Assembly: GCA_030407005.1 (NCBI GenBank)
Contig: JAUDYN010000001.1
Coordinates: forward strand, 1,860,001-1,924,000
DNA length: 64,000 nucleotides
Origin: Desarmillaria ectypa
Lineage: Eukaryota; Basidiomycota; Agaricomycetes; Agaricales; Physalacriaceae
Reading direction: 5' to 3'
Positions 47,560-58,540 of this stretch are shown here, one piece after another. A program made the translations under genes and the position numbers. The notes under the pieces are model-generated. The model did not search any database, was not told where the DNA came from, and was given only the letters and a program-made list of their open reading frames with translations. Positions within the stretch are counted from its first letter, which is position 1. Each line of letters opens with the position of its first letter.

Positions 47560-50500
47560 TTAGGAGCGAGATGTCGCCACTGTGCTCTGACGTCGTCGTG
47601 CTATTTCAAGTGGCTTCAGTGAACTATCGATCGAGAAAGCTGCAAAGAAATGAGATTGGAAGCATTACAGAAAGTAGACAGGTTCACACATGAATTGGAC
47701 TCGTCGACTGAACTGTCTGCAACGAGAGAATCCGAGAAGAGATCGTTTGAGCGTGTAGATGCAATGTGTTTAGGGATCGTCGACTTTCTTGAACGCTAGA
47801 TGCTAGCATCAGCAAGTTACAAGAGGATGAAGGCAAATCATCTTACTTTGTTGACACCAGCGATATTTACACCCTCTAGGCTGATGGCGTACTGGGTCTC
47901 ATTGAGGTGTAAGCGCTTCTCGGCACACTCCACGATCCATTGCAAACCAACAACGAAAGGTTTAGTCTCTAGTTGCCTATCCAACAGTCAGCTACCTAGT
48001 CAGGACCTGAAGAAAGGCCTTTACCTATACCGGTTTAGTGTGCCAACCGTCCCATCCTTGAAGACGAGATGCGTGCACGTCAATCCAAAGTTTTTCATCA
48101 CCTAACCCAAAAAATCGAGTTCCGGATTGCATAATATGATACACCGACGCACCTTCGCTCCCAAACGCCTCAGCATGTCAATGAAGACATCTCCACAGTC
48201 AATACCATTGGAATCTCTTACGTCGACATAGACCTTAATCCCGGATAAAATGCTTAGACTGGGGTCGGCAGATTTCTTTGACCATGAAACCTTGCGTCCA
48301 GGATATGAATAGCTTCTATCGTCACGCCCAACCTCTTCGTCGTCGTCGTCGTCGTCGTCATTCATGCTCGGGGTTCGTTTGGGGCCGAGTCCGTTGGGTT
48401 TCCTTGCAGCTGAAGAAGGCGCCGAGGGATGAGTGCTCGTAGAACTCCGCAAGCCCTCTCTTTTCGGAGGTGTTGCTGGGGGTCCCATAACCCCGGACAC
48501 ATTAGGAGGGGGCGGTGGTGGCATAGATTGGGATAGCATATTGAAGGCCGTCGAAGCCCTTCTCGACGCATTCTTACCCCAACCATCTGCTTCATCTACA
48601 GCTTTTCGTTTACCCTTTACCAAGTGAACACCAACCAACTCGGACAATTCCATCGCCTCAGGTGTCCGGGCGACGACCTTCGACTCCCACACAGATTTAG
48701 CGCTGCCGCATGTCTGTTCAATGCCAATCATCGCGTCGTCATCATCACCATCACCACTTCCTTTCACAGGGCTGGCCGGAACAACGGGTAAGGGCGTCTT
48801 TTGGCTGACTTTCTGAGCCGCTCTATACGGGAAAATACTGGGTTTCTCCCTACGGAGACCGCCCGTGCCCGACATGAGCCGACCGGGCCTTGTCAGAGCG
48901 TCCTTCTTGAAGAAATCAGCGACAGATCGTTGCGCGAGTATTGGTTTAGACGGCGATGACGATACGGTCGTGCTCTTGCCTGATCTGGCCACACTTAATT
49001 CCGCAGAACCAAGAGTCGCGGAACGGGGCAATGTATCAGTACGAGGGGAACTTGAAGAGGCCCTTTCATTGTCGGATTTGAATCCGAAACTAGATGTAGG
49101 TCGCGAAGGTGGAGGAACAGCAAGTTTTTCAAGCGCCGAGGACAAGTTCGAAAGAGCGGTTCCATTCGTTAGTTTCAACGGCATCAAACCTGCAGAGAGT
49201 AATTTGTGGGCGGACATGAGGACCATAAAATAAGCGTACCTCCAACAGGCCGCGCGAACAAGGACGCCGATCTTCCCAACTTCGTTGGAGAAAGTTTCAC
49301 AGTGCTTTTTGCTGGCATTTTCCACGCAGGCGTTTTCGCTAGACTGGACAAAGTCGGTCTTGTAAAATTATTCGAAGGCCGCGGAGTTTTAGGAACATCA
49401 ATTGCATCTGTGGCGGGTTGGGCGGATGGCTCCACGGTAGAATCCAACGATGAATCGGTGAGAGGTGAAGTGGAACGTTCACGATCTGCAGGCTCTGCAG
49501 TAGTGGAAGTATGAGCAGACTTTGAAGCGGATTTGGAAGAAGACTTGGGACCAAGCAATGACTTCTTGCGTATCCGTGGATCTAAGGTTATAAGCTAAGG
49601 TCATAAGGATTAAAAGGTTGACAAACCTTGACTTGCTCTTTCCGCATCTTGTTCCTTCTTTTTCAGAGAGGAACTCCGTGTAACTCGAGGAATTGAGGAA
49701 GCTTGAGTTCGCGCCCGTTTCTTTGTCGGAGCAGTGAGCCTCGAAGGCTTTGGTGCCTCGACAATAGTCCGTCCTTCGTCTGAGACTGCCGTAGTTGAGG
49801 GATCTTTGGAAGTAGCAGGCTCCAATGTAGGGTTATTAACGACAGCCTCAGCCTCAGGATTAGGTGCAGCTTTGGTCTCGTCAAACAGATGCTCAAGGTC
49901 TGGATTCATTATTTCTTCGGTTTCTGCATGTGGTTCTGCAACACGCTCAACCATAGGCGAAGAAGGTCTGTTGCCTGAGGGACCTGCCTTGCCTTCACCA
50001 TTAGCCTGAATATCAGTGTCGAGAATGGCTTCACGTCGCGGCTGATGTACTTCCCTGGGCCTCATCCTATTCTTCAAAGACTGTTTGGGTGCAGGCTGCT
50101 CCTTGCTCTTGCCTTTTCCAATACTCTTCGATACAGGGTGGGCCGTCGAAGACGCAGGCCCTTTTCCCTTTCCCTTGACAGTACTGGACTGAGGAGCACT
50201 CATTATTATGTCGAATGCGCTCTTCTTATGAGAAGCGACTTGGGCGTAGGATTTCATAGACGCGCTAAATGTTGGTCCTTGCACGGGGGGAGCCGTTGAT
50301 GACAAGGCGTGAGATGGTCCTAGATCGGGTATGGAGGCATCCAAAACATTCTCTGATACGATGGAGGGACGTGGGATATGACTTTGATGGACACCAGTCT
50401 CCAGAGGGAGATGCGAAGCATACCGGGATTCAGGATGGACGTTCTTGTTGCTACTCTTTACGGAGACATTAGCACATGCGGAGAGATTGGATATGTGACG

Positions 50501-51394
50501 TACCACATTGCTATTTCTCTCAAATCCCCAGCCTGACGCATTGAGAATTCTGTCCTCCAGGTTGCCATACAGCTGTGGTGGCACAATAGGCGTCTCTGGT
50601 AGCGGCGTCAGGGGAGACAGTGGACCCAGAGTGAGCCTCGTTCGAGCAGGCGTCTTGTGTGCGTTCGCTACCAAGACGTTGTGCGGGTCCTCTTTGAGCT
50701 GTGACGGCTCTGCCACTTGTCCTGCAATTATTTTCTGTCCAGCGGGGTTCAGAGATAATAGCGCACGTTGCCCATCACCCTCCTGTTGAGTTTCTTCATC
50801 CGGAATAGACTCCATCTTTGCAGGTGGCACCACGACCATGAACTTCAACATTGGCGTCACCTTTCTGGGTGAACGAGGCTTGTTGGGAGAACTGGGTGCA
50901 TTCCGGAGGTCAATGCTGGGGAACGTGGGGGGCACGGAGAGTGCTCTACGGGGTGTGAGGCTTGCTTTGCTCGGCGATCCGTTGCCGACACGCCCGGGGG
51001 AACCAAGATTCAGCTCGGCAAAGTGCCGGTTTGGAGACGATGGCATATTGACATTCTCGCTCTTGCCATTTCCTATGGCATCATCATCCCTCCGAGGACG
51101 CTTAAAGGTGGAAAACTCGGAGAATGACACGATGTTGGATGAATAGTCAGCGTCTCGCGACGGTGATGCCGACCGTTTGACACTCTTGGCTTTGGTCGGG
51201 GAAAGTAGAATCTCGTCCTCAGACTCGTCCTCAACGCCTTCGTTCAACCAAGACGGTACAGGAGGCTCGGACTGGTTTCTTAATGCTGTACGCGCGTCCT
51301 TCAACGGTGAACGGCTCAAGGGAAGATGCTGATAAATGTCGTCGGGAAGAGTAAGCTGAGATCGGGTGCGCTTGTCGCAGAAAATGTCGCCCAT
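47560..51394 (-). CDS. BRCT-domain protein, microcephalin/DNA-damage-response-like
   Basis: The start is ATG 51,394 (MGDIFCDKRTRSQLTLPDD); the upstream in-frame codon at 51,460 is GTG. Most of the roughly 1,170 residues are disordered and rich in Ser, Pro and SP/TP sites (SRSPLKD, GSPSKASLTPRRALSVPP), with a PIP-box-like SVADFF segment (QRSVADFFKKD, about 48,910-48,945). Near the C-terminus, after a poly-Asp tract (48,340-48,362), a BRCT domain is assembled from three exons: SILSGIKVYVDVRDSNGIDC, GDVFIDMLRRLGAKV, then VMKNFGLTCTHLVFKDG and KPFVVGLQWIVECAEKRLHL. The Trp-x-x-Glu-Cys of the last helix is diagnostic. The tail ends KPLEIARRRQSTVATSRS at 47,560 if a short final intron is spliced. 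BRCT proteins bind phosphoproteins in DNA damage or chromosome control. The specific orthologue is uncertain. Confidence 0.75.
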
Positions 51395-52074
51395 ATTGTT
51401 GAAAAGCGTTGAAGTAGCATGTAGATGCCCCAGCGGCAGCGATATATGAGTGCCGTACACCGTACGAAGAATAGATGTCTAGAATGATGACCACGGAGAG
51501 CGAGTAACAGACTGAGACTCAGAAGTAAACCGCTCGCGTGTTGAGTCTGATCACGTGGTCATTGATTTTGAAATTATGTGGCTAGTGTCAAAAAAAGTAA
51601 GTAGCGGTGAATAGCTGCACCGTCAGTCCATGAACTAAGTTTGCAAACGCTGGTAGTCAGGCCAATCTCTTCGCACATAGTCTTTAGATGCTGAAATACG
51701 AGATGCCATATTACATCCGAAAACCGTAAGACAAAAATTGAAGGTGATGCTCATTCTACGCTATTGCTAGAATTCAAATCCTAGGATCCTGCCAGAAGGC
51801 TGAGGGATGTTGATGCTCCAGTATCGCCAAGGTAAGGAGCGGAGAGACTGCATTGCACCTATAATTGTTTCAAACTTTGCACGACGTACGTATAATCAGC
51901 TGTTTAATATTCTCTTACCCTCCAATTGATATCGTCCATTGCTGTTGTTGCCGACCTATTCGTGTATTTATACCAGTTTATACTTTATATATCAGAGCAC
52001 CATACCTTCGGAAGACCGGGCCGAATCCCTTTTGATCTGGTTGGCCCAGTCACAGCGTTACGCGAGGCTCTCAA
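51395..52074. other. Intergenic, divergent promoter region
   Basis: The stretch lies between the BRCT-protein gene and the NAD-kinase gene. Frames at 51,926 and 51,939 begin with TTG rather than ATG and are not called. Confidence 0.4.
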
Positions 52075-53604
52075 ATGCTCGCCACTTTCTCCAGGACATG
52101 CCGACGAGGCCTCACAATCCCTACACCTTTTCCAACGAGTTTTTCTTGGTCAAGATGCACTCAAAAGTCCTTAGCAAGGGCAATGTCTATGGAAGGGTCG
52201 GTATCTATAACGTTCGTCACTGCCGGTGTACATGAAAGCGATGCCATTGACATCTTCCGGAAGATAGAAACTACCTCGTACACCCCCCAAGATCTATCTT
52301 GATAGTCAACAAACTGCGAACACAGCCAGTTATTCTTGCCATTGACGCGTTTCTTGAGTTTGTGTTTCATAAAACTGCTATTGGACACCTTCCTGATCAG
52401 TTATCGACCAATCAGGCATGTCCAGGCTACATATCCTAGTGTCAGAGTCTTTCATGAAGATAGGTCTGATATACCCCATGCAGCTGAGGTATGGCATCCC
52501 GGTGCGCTTCATTCTCTATCCTGTTTTGCTGTCGTGTGAATTTATACGCTGTGGCCTCTGCTAGGGAAAGCGGACCCAATTGATTTGGTCGTCACCCTCG
52601 GGGGCGATGGGACGATCCTGCATGCATCATCACTCTTTAGCGCTGGTGCAGTGCCTCCTGTTTTAAGTTTCTCAATGGGAACTCTGGGGTTTCTCTTACC
52701 ATTCCGTTAGTATTTTTACTTCTAAAACGAGTTACTCTGGATATGAAACCATTGCCACCCAGATATCGATGACTTTGCCAAAGCGCTCGAGAGCGTCTTC
52801 CAAGGGAAAGCGACTATTCTGAACCGCATGCGTTTGGCGTGTACGTTCTATGACGAGAAACTAGTCAAGAAAAAAAACAACGTTGATGACGGCATCGGTA
52901 TGTTTCTTTCGCATCTTGCACAGCCAGATTTTATCGATATTGCGATGTAGACTGGCAGGTCATGAATGAGATAGCACTGCACCGAGGTTCCAGTCCTCAT
53001 TTAAACACGATTGATATATTTGTCGATGGTCAACACTTAACTGAAGCAGTCGTAAGTTCATCAGCAGTCAGCTATCCAATTGACGTACCTTCATCCTAGT
53101 CCGATGGACTCATAATATCTACTCCCACGGGATCGACAGCATACTCCTTGTCTGCGGGTGGACCGATTGTACACCCTTCGTTAAGCGCCTTGGTCATGAC
53201 TCCAATCTGTCCCCGAAGCCTATCGTTCCGGCCACTAGTATTCCCTTCCTCGTCCTCAATTGCGTTACGGGTAAATACTTGCAGATTCCGTCCGTCACAG
53301 CTTTGTACCGAATAACCTGTTCTGACAGATCGGTGACCGTAGTCGAGCGCCCGCAGGTGTATCAATGGATGGTCGAACTTCCCACGTCCTTCAGCCAGGA
53401 GAATCAGTGAATATTCAGGCATCGCCGTATCCTGTCCCTTGCATCAACAGATCTTCGATCTCAGACGAAAGAAGCCATGAAATACAACAAGGCGAAGGTG
53501 CCGGACCTGGGAAGGAAGACGATTGGGTTCGGGACATCAACAATCTGTTGCAATACAACGCGACTTTTCGAAGCAAGGCGTTGTTGAGGCACAGTCGCAC
53601 TTGA
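52075..53604 (+). CDS. POS5: NAD(H) kinase, mitochondrial Pos5-like
   Basis: The enzyme phosphorylates NAD+ or NADH to the NADP form. ATG 52,075 opens a leader ([17 protein letters not shown]...) rich in Arg, Ser and Thr with no acids, as expected for mitochondrial import. After one or two short introns the frame reads [20 protein letters not shown] and, across an intron, [19 protein letters not shown]. The catalytic GGDG motif is [20 protein letters not shown] (about 52,580-52,640), then [13 protein letters not shown]. The second motif is [20 protein letters not shown] and [12 protein letters not shown] (53,100-53,195). A final intron (53,273-53,327) joins to [20 protein letters not shown], ending [12 protein letters not shown] at 53,604. 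About 420 residues are estimated. The first intron (a 38-base GT..AG at about 52,230-52,268) is unusually short, so the N-terminal join is the weakest part of this model. Confidence 0.82.
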
Positions 53605-53826
53605 ACAGCTCGAGTATTGGAGCTGATCAGTGCTTCACTTTTGTAATTTGCTAACTTATGGAGCTATGGCAACAAGTTGGTAGCTACAAATAGGTACTCA
53701 ATATGTAAAGATACAGTGAACATATACTACAGTGCAGACGAAGGGTATACAACCAGAGAGTTGATATATGGTGTATTAAGTGTATTAAATGAGATCCCGT
53801 ACGTTATGTTCCATGACCCCCAAAGA

Positions 53827-54350
53827 TCAAAAATGTCGACCAAACCAGGATCTTCGTGACTTTTCTCCGTCGTTGAGTGACGGTGTAGGGGATGGCTGGC
53901 GAGTACGCGAATTGGATCGTGAAGAAGGGGCAGAGCGAGACCATCTCCTGTAGTCTCCTTCTTTGTTATCTGGAACTTCAAGATATCGTGGTGGCTCATC
54001 CTGTTTTTTGTCCTCCACAATATCAACATCGATGACTTCTCCACGAAGCATCCGCGATACCGTAGATGCCCATGCACTGGCAGAAATGCGCACAGACGTG
54101 CGTATGCCAGCAACAGTGGCTTGCGTCGTGAACACTATCTGGTGTCGAGAAACTCCAAGGAGTTCGACGAATTCTTTTTGAGCAACATCTAGAGCGACCT
54201 ACAAGTCGATAAAGTTAGTTATGCCCACTGCAAGTTAAAAGTGAAATGCACCTCGTAGTCTAGCTCTGGTTTTACGTAGACCAAATTTCTACGAAAACGA
54301 TAGGTGACTATATCTGCTGGCGTAGGAGAATTTGTGCGGTAGGATGCCAT
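53827..54350 (-). CDS. Short protein of unknown function
   Basis: Two exons: ATG 54,350 gives MASYRTNSPTPADIVTYRFR and NLVYVKPELDYE, then a 53-base GT..AG intron leads to VALDVAQKEFVELLGVSRHQ, IVFTTQATVAGIRTSVRIS and a hydrophilic tail (RWSRSAPSSRSNSRTRQPSP) to the stop at 53,827. The total is about 157 residues. The first 100 residues look folded and the tail is disordered and basic. No signal peptide or membrane helix is seen. I do not recognise the family. It lies convergent to the NAD kinase (222 bases between stops). Confidence 0.6.
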
Positions 54351-54631
54351 GTAAACGGGATGCGTAGGGTACTAGGCGGGTGAACGGCAATGGAAGTACC
54401 GGTTTTAATAATCTACTTATGCAGTGCGGGCGCCATGAAGACTGATGTAACGCACAGCATGCGTCACATCACGTAATATTCGCGGTGTCGCCCTATCATG
54501 CCAGCACCTATATTACGTTGCGCCTTTCACAGCCAAATGACAGCCCAATAAATGCATCGATGAAACTAACAGTGGCTAACAAAAAGATCATAAAAACGCA
54601 ACAACTACCAACGGCCATCCAACATATAAAG

Positions 54632-57182
54632 CTATGTCTTCAAGTCACCCAGCATCGCAAAGAGCCCTGTTCCTCTAGCTGTCTTCACAGGAGGGATTTG
54701 CGCAGCTGTACCTTTCACCTTTTTAGTTTTCTTCTTCCGTTCCTTTACAAAGGCACCCTCTAGGCCTGATTCACACACCGCCCAAAGAGCTGTCGGTATA
54801 TCGGGAAGCGCACTGGTTCCCGATAGATAGGAATGGAAGGCCCTGCCCGAAAATATGCAGGTTGGAGATACTACCGCGTCGTGAAGCAAAAGGATGTTCG
54901 CCAAGTGATCGACGCATTCCGTGATATGGAGAACTTGGGCAACAAGTTGAACATGTCGATCGAGAATAGGCGGCGTCTGATTAACCTGCGCCGGAGCTAT
55001 GTCGCTGTGCCAGGAAAAAGACGCCAAGAAGCAGTGCGCTTCTCGCCGCGTCCAGCGTTCCGATTCCCAATTTTTATTCTGTCCGTCTGCAGCCCGCTCA
55101 CTCAACACCTTCAGAATCCAGCGTAGCACCAAAGCCACTGAGATCTGTTGCGGTGGTAGCTGGGCGATGCCAGGAATGTCAGAGTCTAGGGCACGGAGCA
55201 TGACAGAAAGCCGCTCTTCCTGTGACTGCAAAACCAAAGGCACTGGTGAGTAGGCCAGATTGTGCTCGGGAGTAGATATCGATGCAAGGAGATCAGCGAG
55301 GGATGGAACTTCCATAGGCTCGTTGATAAGCTTGCTTCCACGTCGGAAAAATTCATTAACGGCTCGAGGGCGTGGTGTAGGCACAAGCTTTGAATTAGAC
55401 GCACCCTGATCTGTACTGGAAACATCAGAACCACGTAGACTCTGCAATGCACCTCGTAAGGGCGCTAGAAGGTCACCGCCTGCATCACTATCCATGTCAG
55501 AATCTGACTCAACGACATCAACTAGCTCGTCTTCGTCATCAGGCTGCTCTACAGGACTTTCCGATTCCCGCTGTTCTTCTGGTAAGCCCAATGCATCATC
55601 CAATATAGCATATCCCCATAGTCGTATTGTCCTTCCCAACAGCGTAACGGTCTGCAAATCCGGGCTTTCGAGGAACTGGCGAGGCCAGTACGTTGACGTT
55701 GTCAAGCAACTCATTACAAGTGGAGGAATATGGCCCTTGCGATATGCATCCAGGTACCGAGTTCGAATCTGGATTCGCATTGCCAACTCATCGTTGTCCT
55801 CGTCTTCCTCATTGCCGACATCTCGAGCCGCAACTTCCAGTAACCTGGAGAATGAAGGAAGGAGAGGACAGGTATCAGGCTCATGAAGAGCACATATCCT
55901 CGTGGGCCAAAGTCCCTTTTCCCCCTGATGCTCGCCTTCATACTTTGGAATGGCATACTGCAGCGCGCCTTCGGCAATTTTGTCAACAACATCATCAATC
56001 TGCCCAGAGGCGATGTTGTGGATATTCCGTGCTATGAGAGAATTGACCGTTCGGTCAATCAAGTCCATGACACTGCCTACTTGATGTTTCGCTTTCCTGC
56101 GATTGGAACTGGGAGCAAGGATAGACTGTATGGTTGCTGCGACACGGTTGATCCGCTGGACCGGCGTGAGTTGCCGTTCAAAAAACATGGCATACATGTT
56201 CTGACGCATCGTCAAGTCATGGTTCGTGAAGTCGTTCCCTGCAAGGGACCCCAAAAGCGGAAGAAGAGTGACGGGTAATTTGAGATGATCAGCCAGGACA
56301 GATGGACTGTACACCGAGAATGATAAAGTCATCTGCGTAGCATTTTCCGGGGGTATGATTCCCTTTCCGAAAGCTGGTACTGCGGGTCGAGTCCTGCTCT
56401 TGGGCTTACGGACTTGTTGAAAATCGTCGTCGTCAACGATATCGGTAACTTGATCAGGAATCTGGGCGGTCCATACCATCTCATCTAGTGGTATATACCC
56501 AAGATATCCGTCCGAGTTCAATACCACAAAATCTGAATCGATCCCGAGGACATATCCACCAAGTCGTCCGGCAAGCTCGACAGCATAAGGATCACACTCT
56601 TCGTCGGCAAAATGTACATCCAAGGAGTTGGTTGATACACAAAGTTGCTCGAGTGCGTGTAGCGTCGCCGAATAGTACAATGGCGGTATGATTTGCGCCT
56701 CCTTGAGAAACCTGGGCGATGTTCGGGATGCTTGGGAAGTCCTGAAGAAGAGTAACGAGGGTTCAATTATGGATTTGGATGCACGGGAAACAAGCGTAGC
56801 ATGCTTTAGCTCTGGGTAAGGGCCTGTACAGACGATCAGTGCATGACAAGATTGCTGAAGTATCTACCGACCATCGAAGACAAATGATATCCGGAGGCCA
56901 GCACTGATCCACGCCTGTACAACATCTGTAACGAGCTTTGCAAACTCGGCATATTCCCCTCCGTAGATCCATGGCAGGCTACATCTCTGATGCAGTGCAT
57001 ATATGAGTCTGGAAATGAATGAGCACAGCGTTGGATAGTAGAAAACGTAGCAGCACTAATACTGACGACCAGGCATCCACCACCACGTAAATGGGATTCG
57101 GGTCATTTGAGGAGCATTGTACCGTTCGTGAAAGGGCTCGTCTGTTTTCGCGAAGGTAGGTCGTCAACCCATGGACGCCCAT
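54632..57182 (-). CDS. ASTE1: Asteroid-like protein with XPG/FEN1-type nuclease fold
   Basis: Asteroid proteins share the N-terminal XPG fold of FEN1-type nucleases. ATG 57,182 gives MGVHGLTTYLRENRRAL, the XPG-N start, then PIYVVVDAWS with the first metal-site Asp, and after an intron LPWIYGGEYAEFAKLVTDVV and AGLRISFVFDG. The XPG-I segment HFADEECDPYAVELAGRLGG is followed by YVLGIDSDFVVLNSDGYLGY (about 56,500-56,615). The long remainder (54,632-56,450) is helical with an acidic disordered insert (QPDDEDELVDVVESDSDMD) and a basic run KERKKKTKKVKG near the C-terminus. About 780 residues. The upstream in-frame Met at 57,233 is less likely because family members start at MGVHGL. Nuclease activity is not certain; some metal ligands of FEN1 are not obvious here. 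Confidence 0.85.
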
Positions 57183-58540
57183 AGGGATGTTACAGGGTAC
57201 AGAACAAGCTGTCCAGCGGGTAGAAGCATCCAACCTTGGTTACATAATGGCAGAGGACCCAGATTCCTTGGAGTCACCCTCTTTCTAATTCTTTTTACAT
57301 CACCCTATGAAGACTCACAAGGATAGCAGCCAATTGTTCGCTGTCTAGAATGTGCTAGGGATTAGTCGGAATTTGTTCCACGTTTTACCCTGCTCGCTAC
57401 ATCCAAAAAGACTGATTGTTTGTCGATGAGAAAGATATGATTACAGCCAAAGAAACGCGTATTTTTTTTTACTCTCTAGAGGTGTTGTTTCCTTCGACTC
57501 GATGGCCAACAAGTTCAATCCGCATTAAATGGGCCACCTCGCTGCCCCGACCCTCGCTAGGACCGGCAACGACTCTCTTTCCTTCAATATTCGTTGCTCA
57601 ACCTCGAGTAGCATTCATGACGACACCACGGTTTCTTTATCTTCAGTGACGTCTTGGTGGCCGTATCAATGATGATTTAATAAGAGACTCGTCTCAGCAG
57701 CGACTCAATTCTACTGTTGCAAGAGTGACTCCTCTGTGCATTTGCCCAACGGTACCAATTCATCTCCTGCCACTTTCAGTCTCTCTCGGGCTGGTACGTC
57801 ATTATTGGTCGCCATATCCGCTTCCTATGCTCTACATCCAAATCTATTTAGGCGCCGGTATATGTGTGTGACTCGGTATCCTGGAAACCTGGAAACGCTG
57901 TAGTCGCGACTTTTTGTCACTGGAGAATGTCAGGCTCAAACTTCTAATACCAATGGAGGAAACTACGTCCCCCAACTCCCCGGTGATTATCACAGATACA
58001 ATATCTGGAATATATTTCTCCATCATGCGCCTGTGCCGTGCCAGACCAACAAACGTATTTAGATATTGTTACCCTCGATTATAAAGGTGATAATGGGGAC
58101 CGTTTATCACAAACAGCACGCCTAGTCTAGCCATATTTTTAGTTGATGTATGTCTATCATCAGAGAATGTACACCGACAGGTCGGACTGTATTAAATGAA
58201 AGCAGTGCTAGCCTGATAAACTGGTAATGTATTACTTCATGATATCGTTCACACGACCACGTGCTGCTGCTCAGTTGCACTAGAAGCCTGTTGCTACGTT
58301 TCCACGTTTTCCTTGACATAATGGGCATACCGTTCTGTGTATTGGAACTCAAAACAAGTATGAATGTCGGCTAAAGGTCATTCTGCTGTAAAAATTCATC
58401 AACCCACACTATCAGAGAACTCTATCTTCTCATCCGAATTCTCAGGCTGTGCTGTAAATCTTCGCCTGCACACAAAAACGTGTCTTCGGAACCTCCAATA
58501 CCTTTTAACAGCCTAAAGTCCTCGTTGACTCTCTTCCACT
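57183..58540. other. Intergenic, about 1.36 kb
   Basis: No gene was recognised on either strand. Short frames at 57,416-57,649, 57,844-58,026 and 58,122-58,352 lack domains and splice partners. The right end is the promoter of the next plus-strand gene. Confidence 0.4.

Noticed and set aside
48340..48362. gtc trinucleotide run as a microsatellite
   Set aside because: It encodes a poly-Asp tract in the BRCT protein, a normal feature of such disordered regions; length variation is possible but nothing else supports a special role.
51394..51460. Longer N-terminus for the BRCT protein
   Set aside because: The codon at 51,460 is GTG; the first ATG in frame is 51,394.
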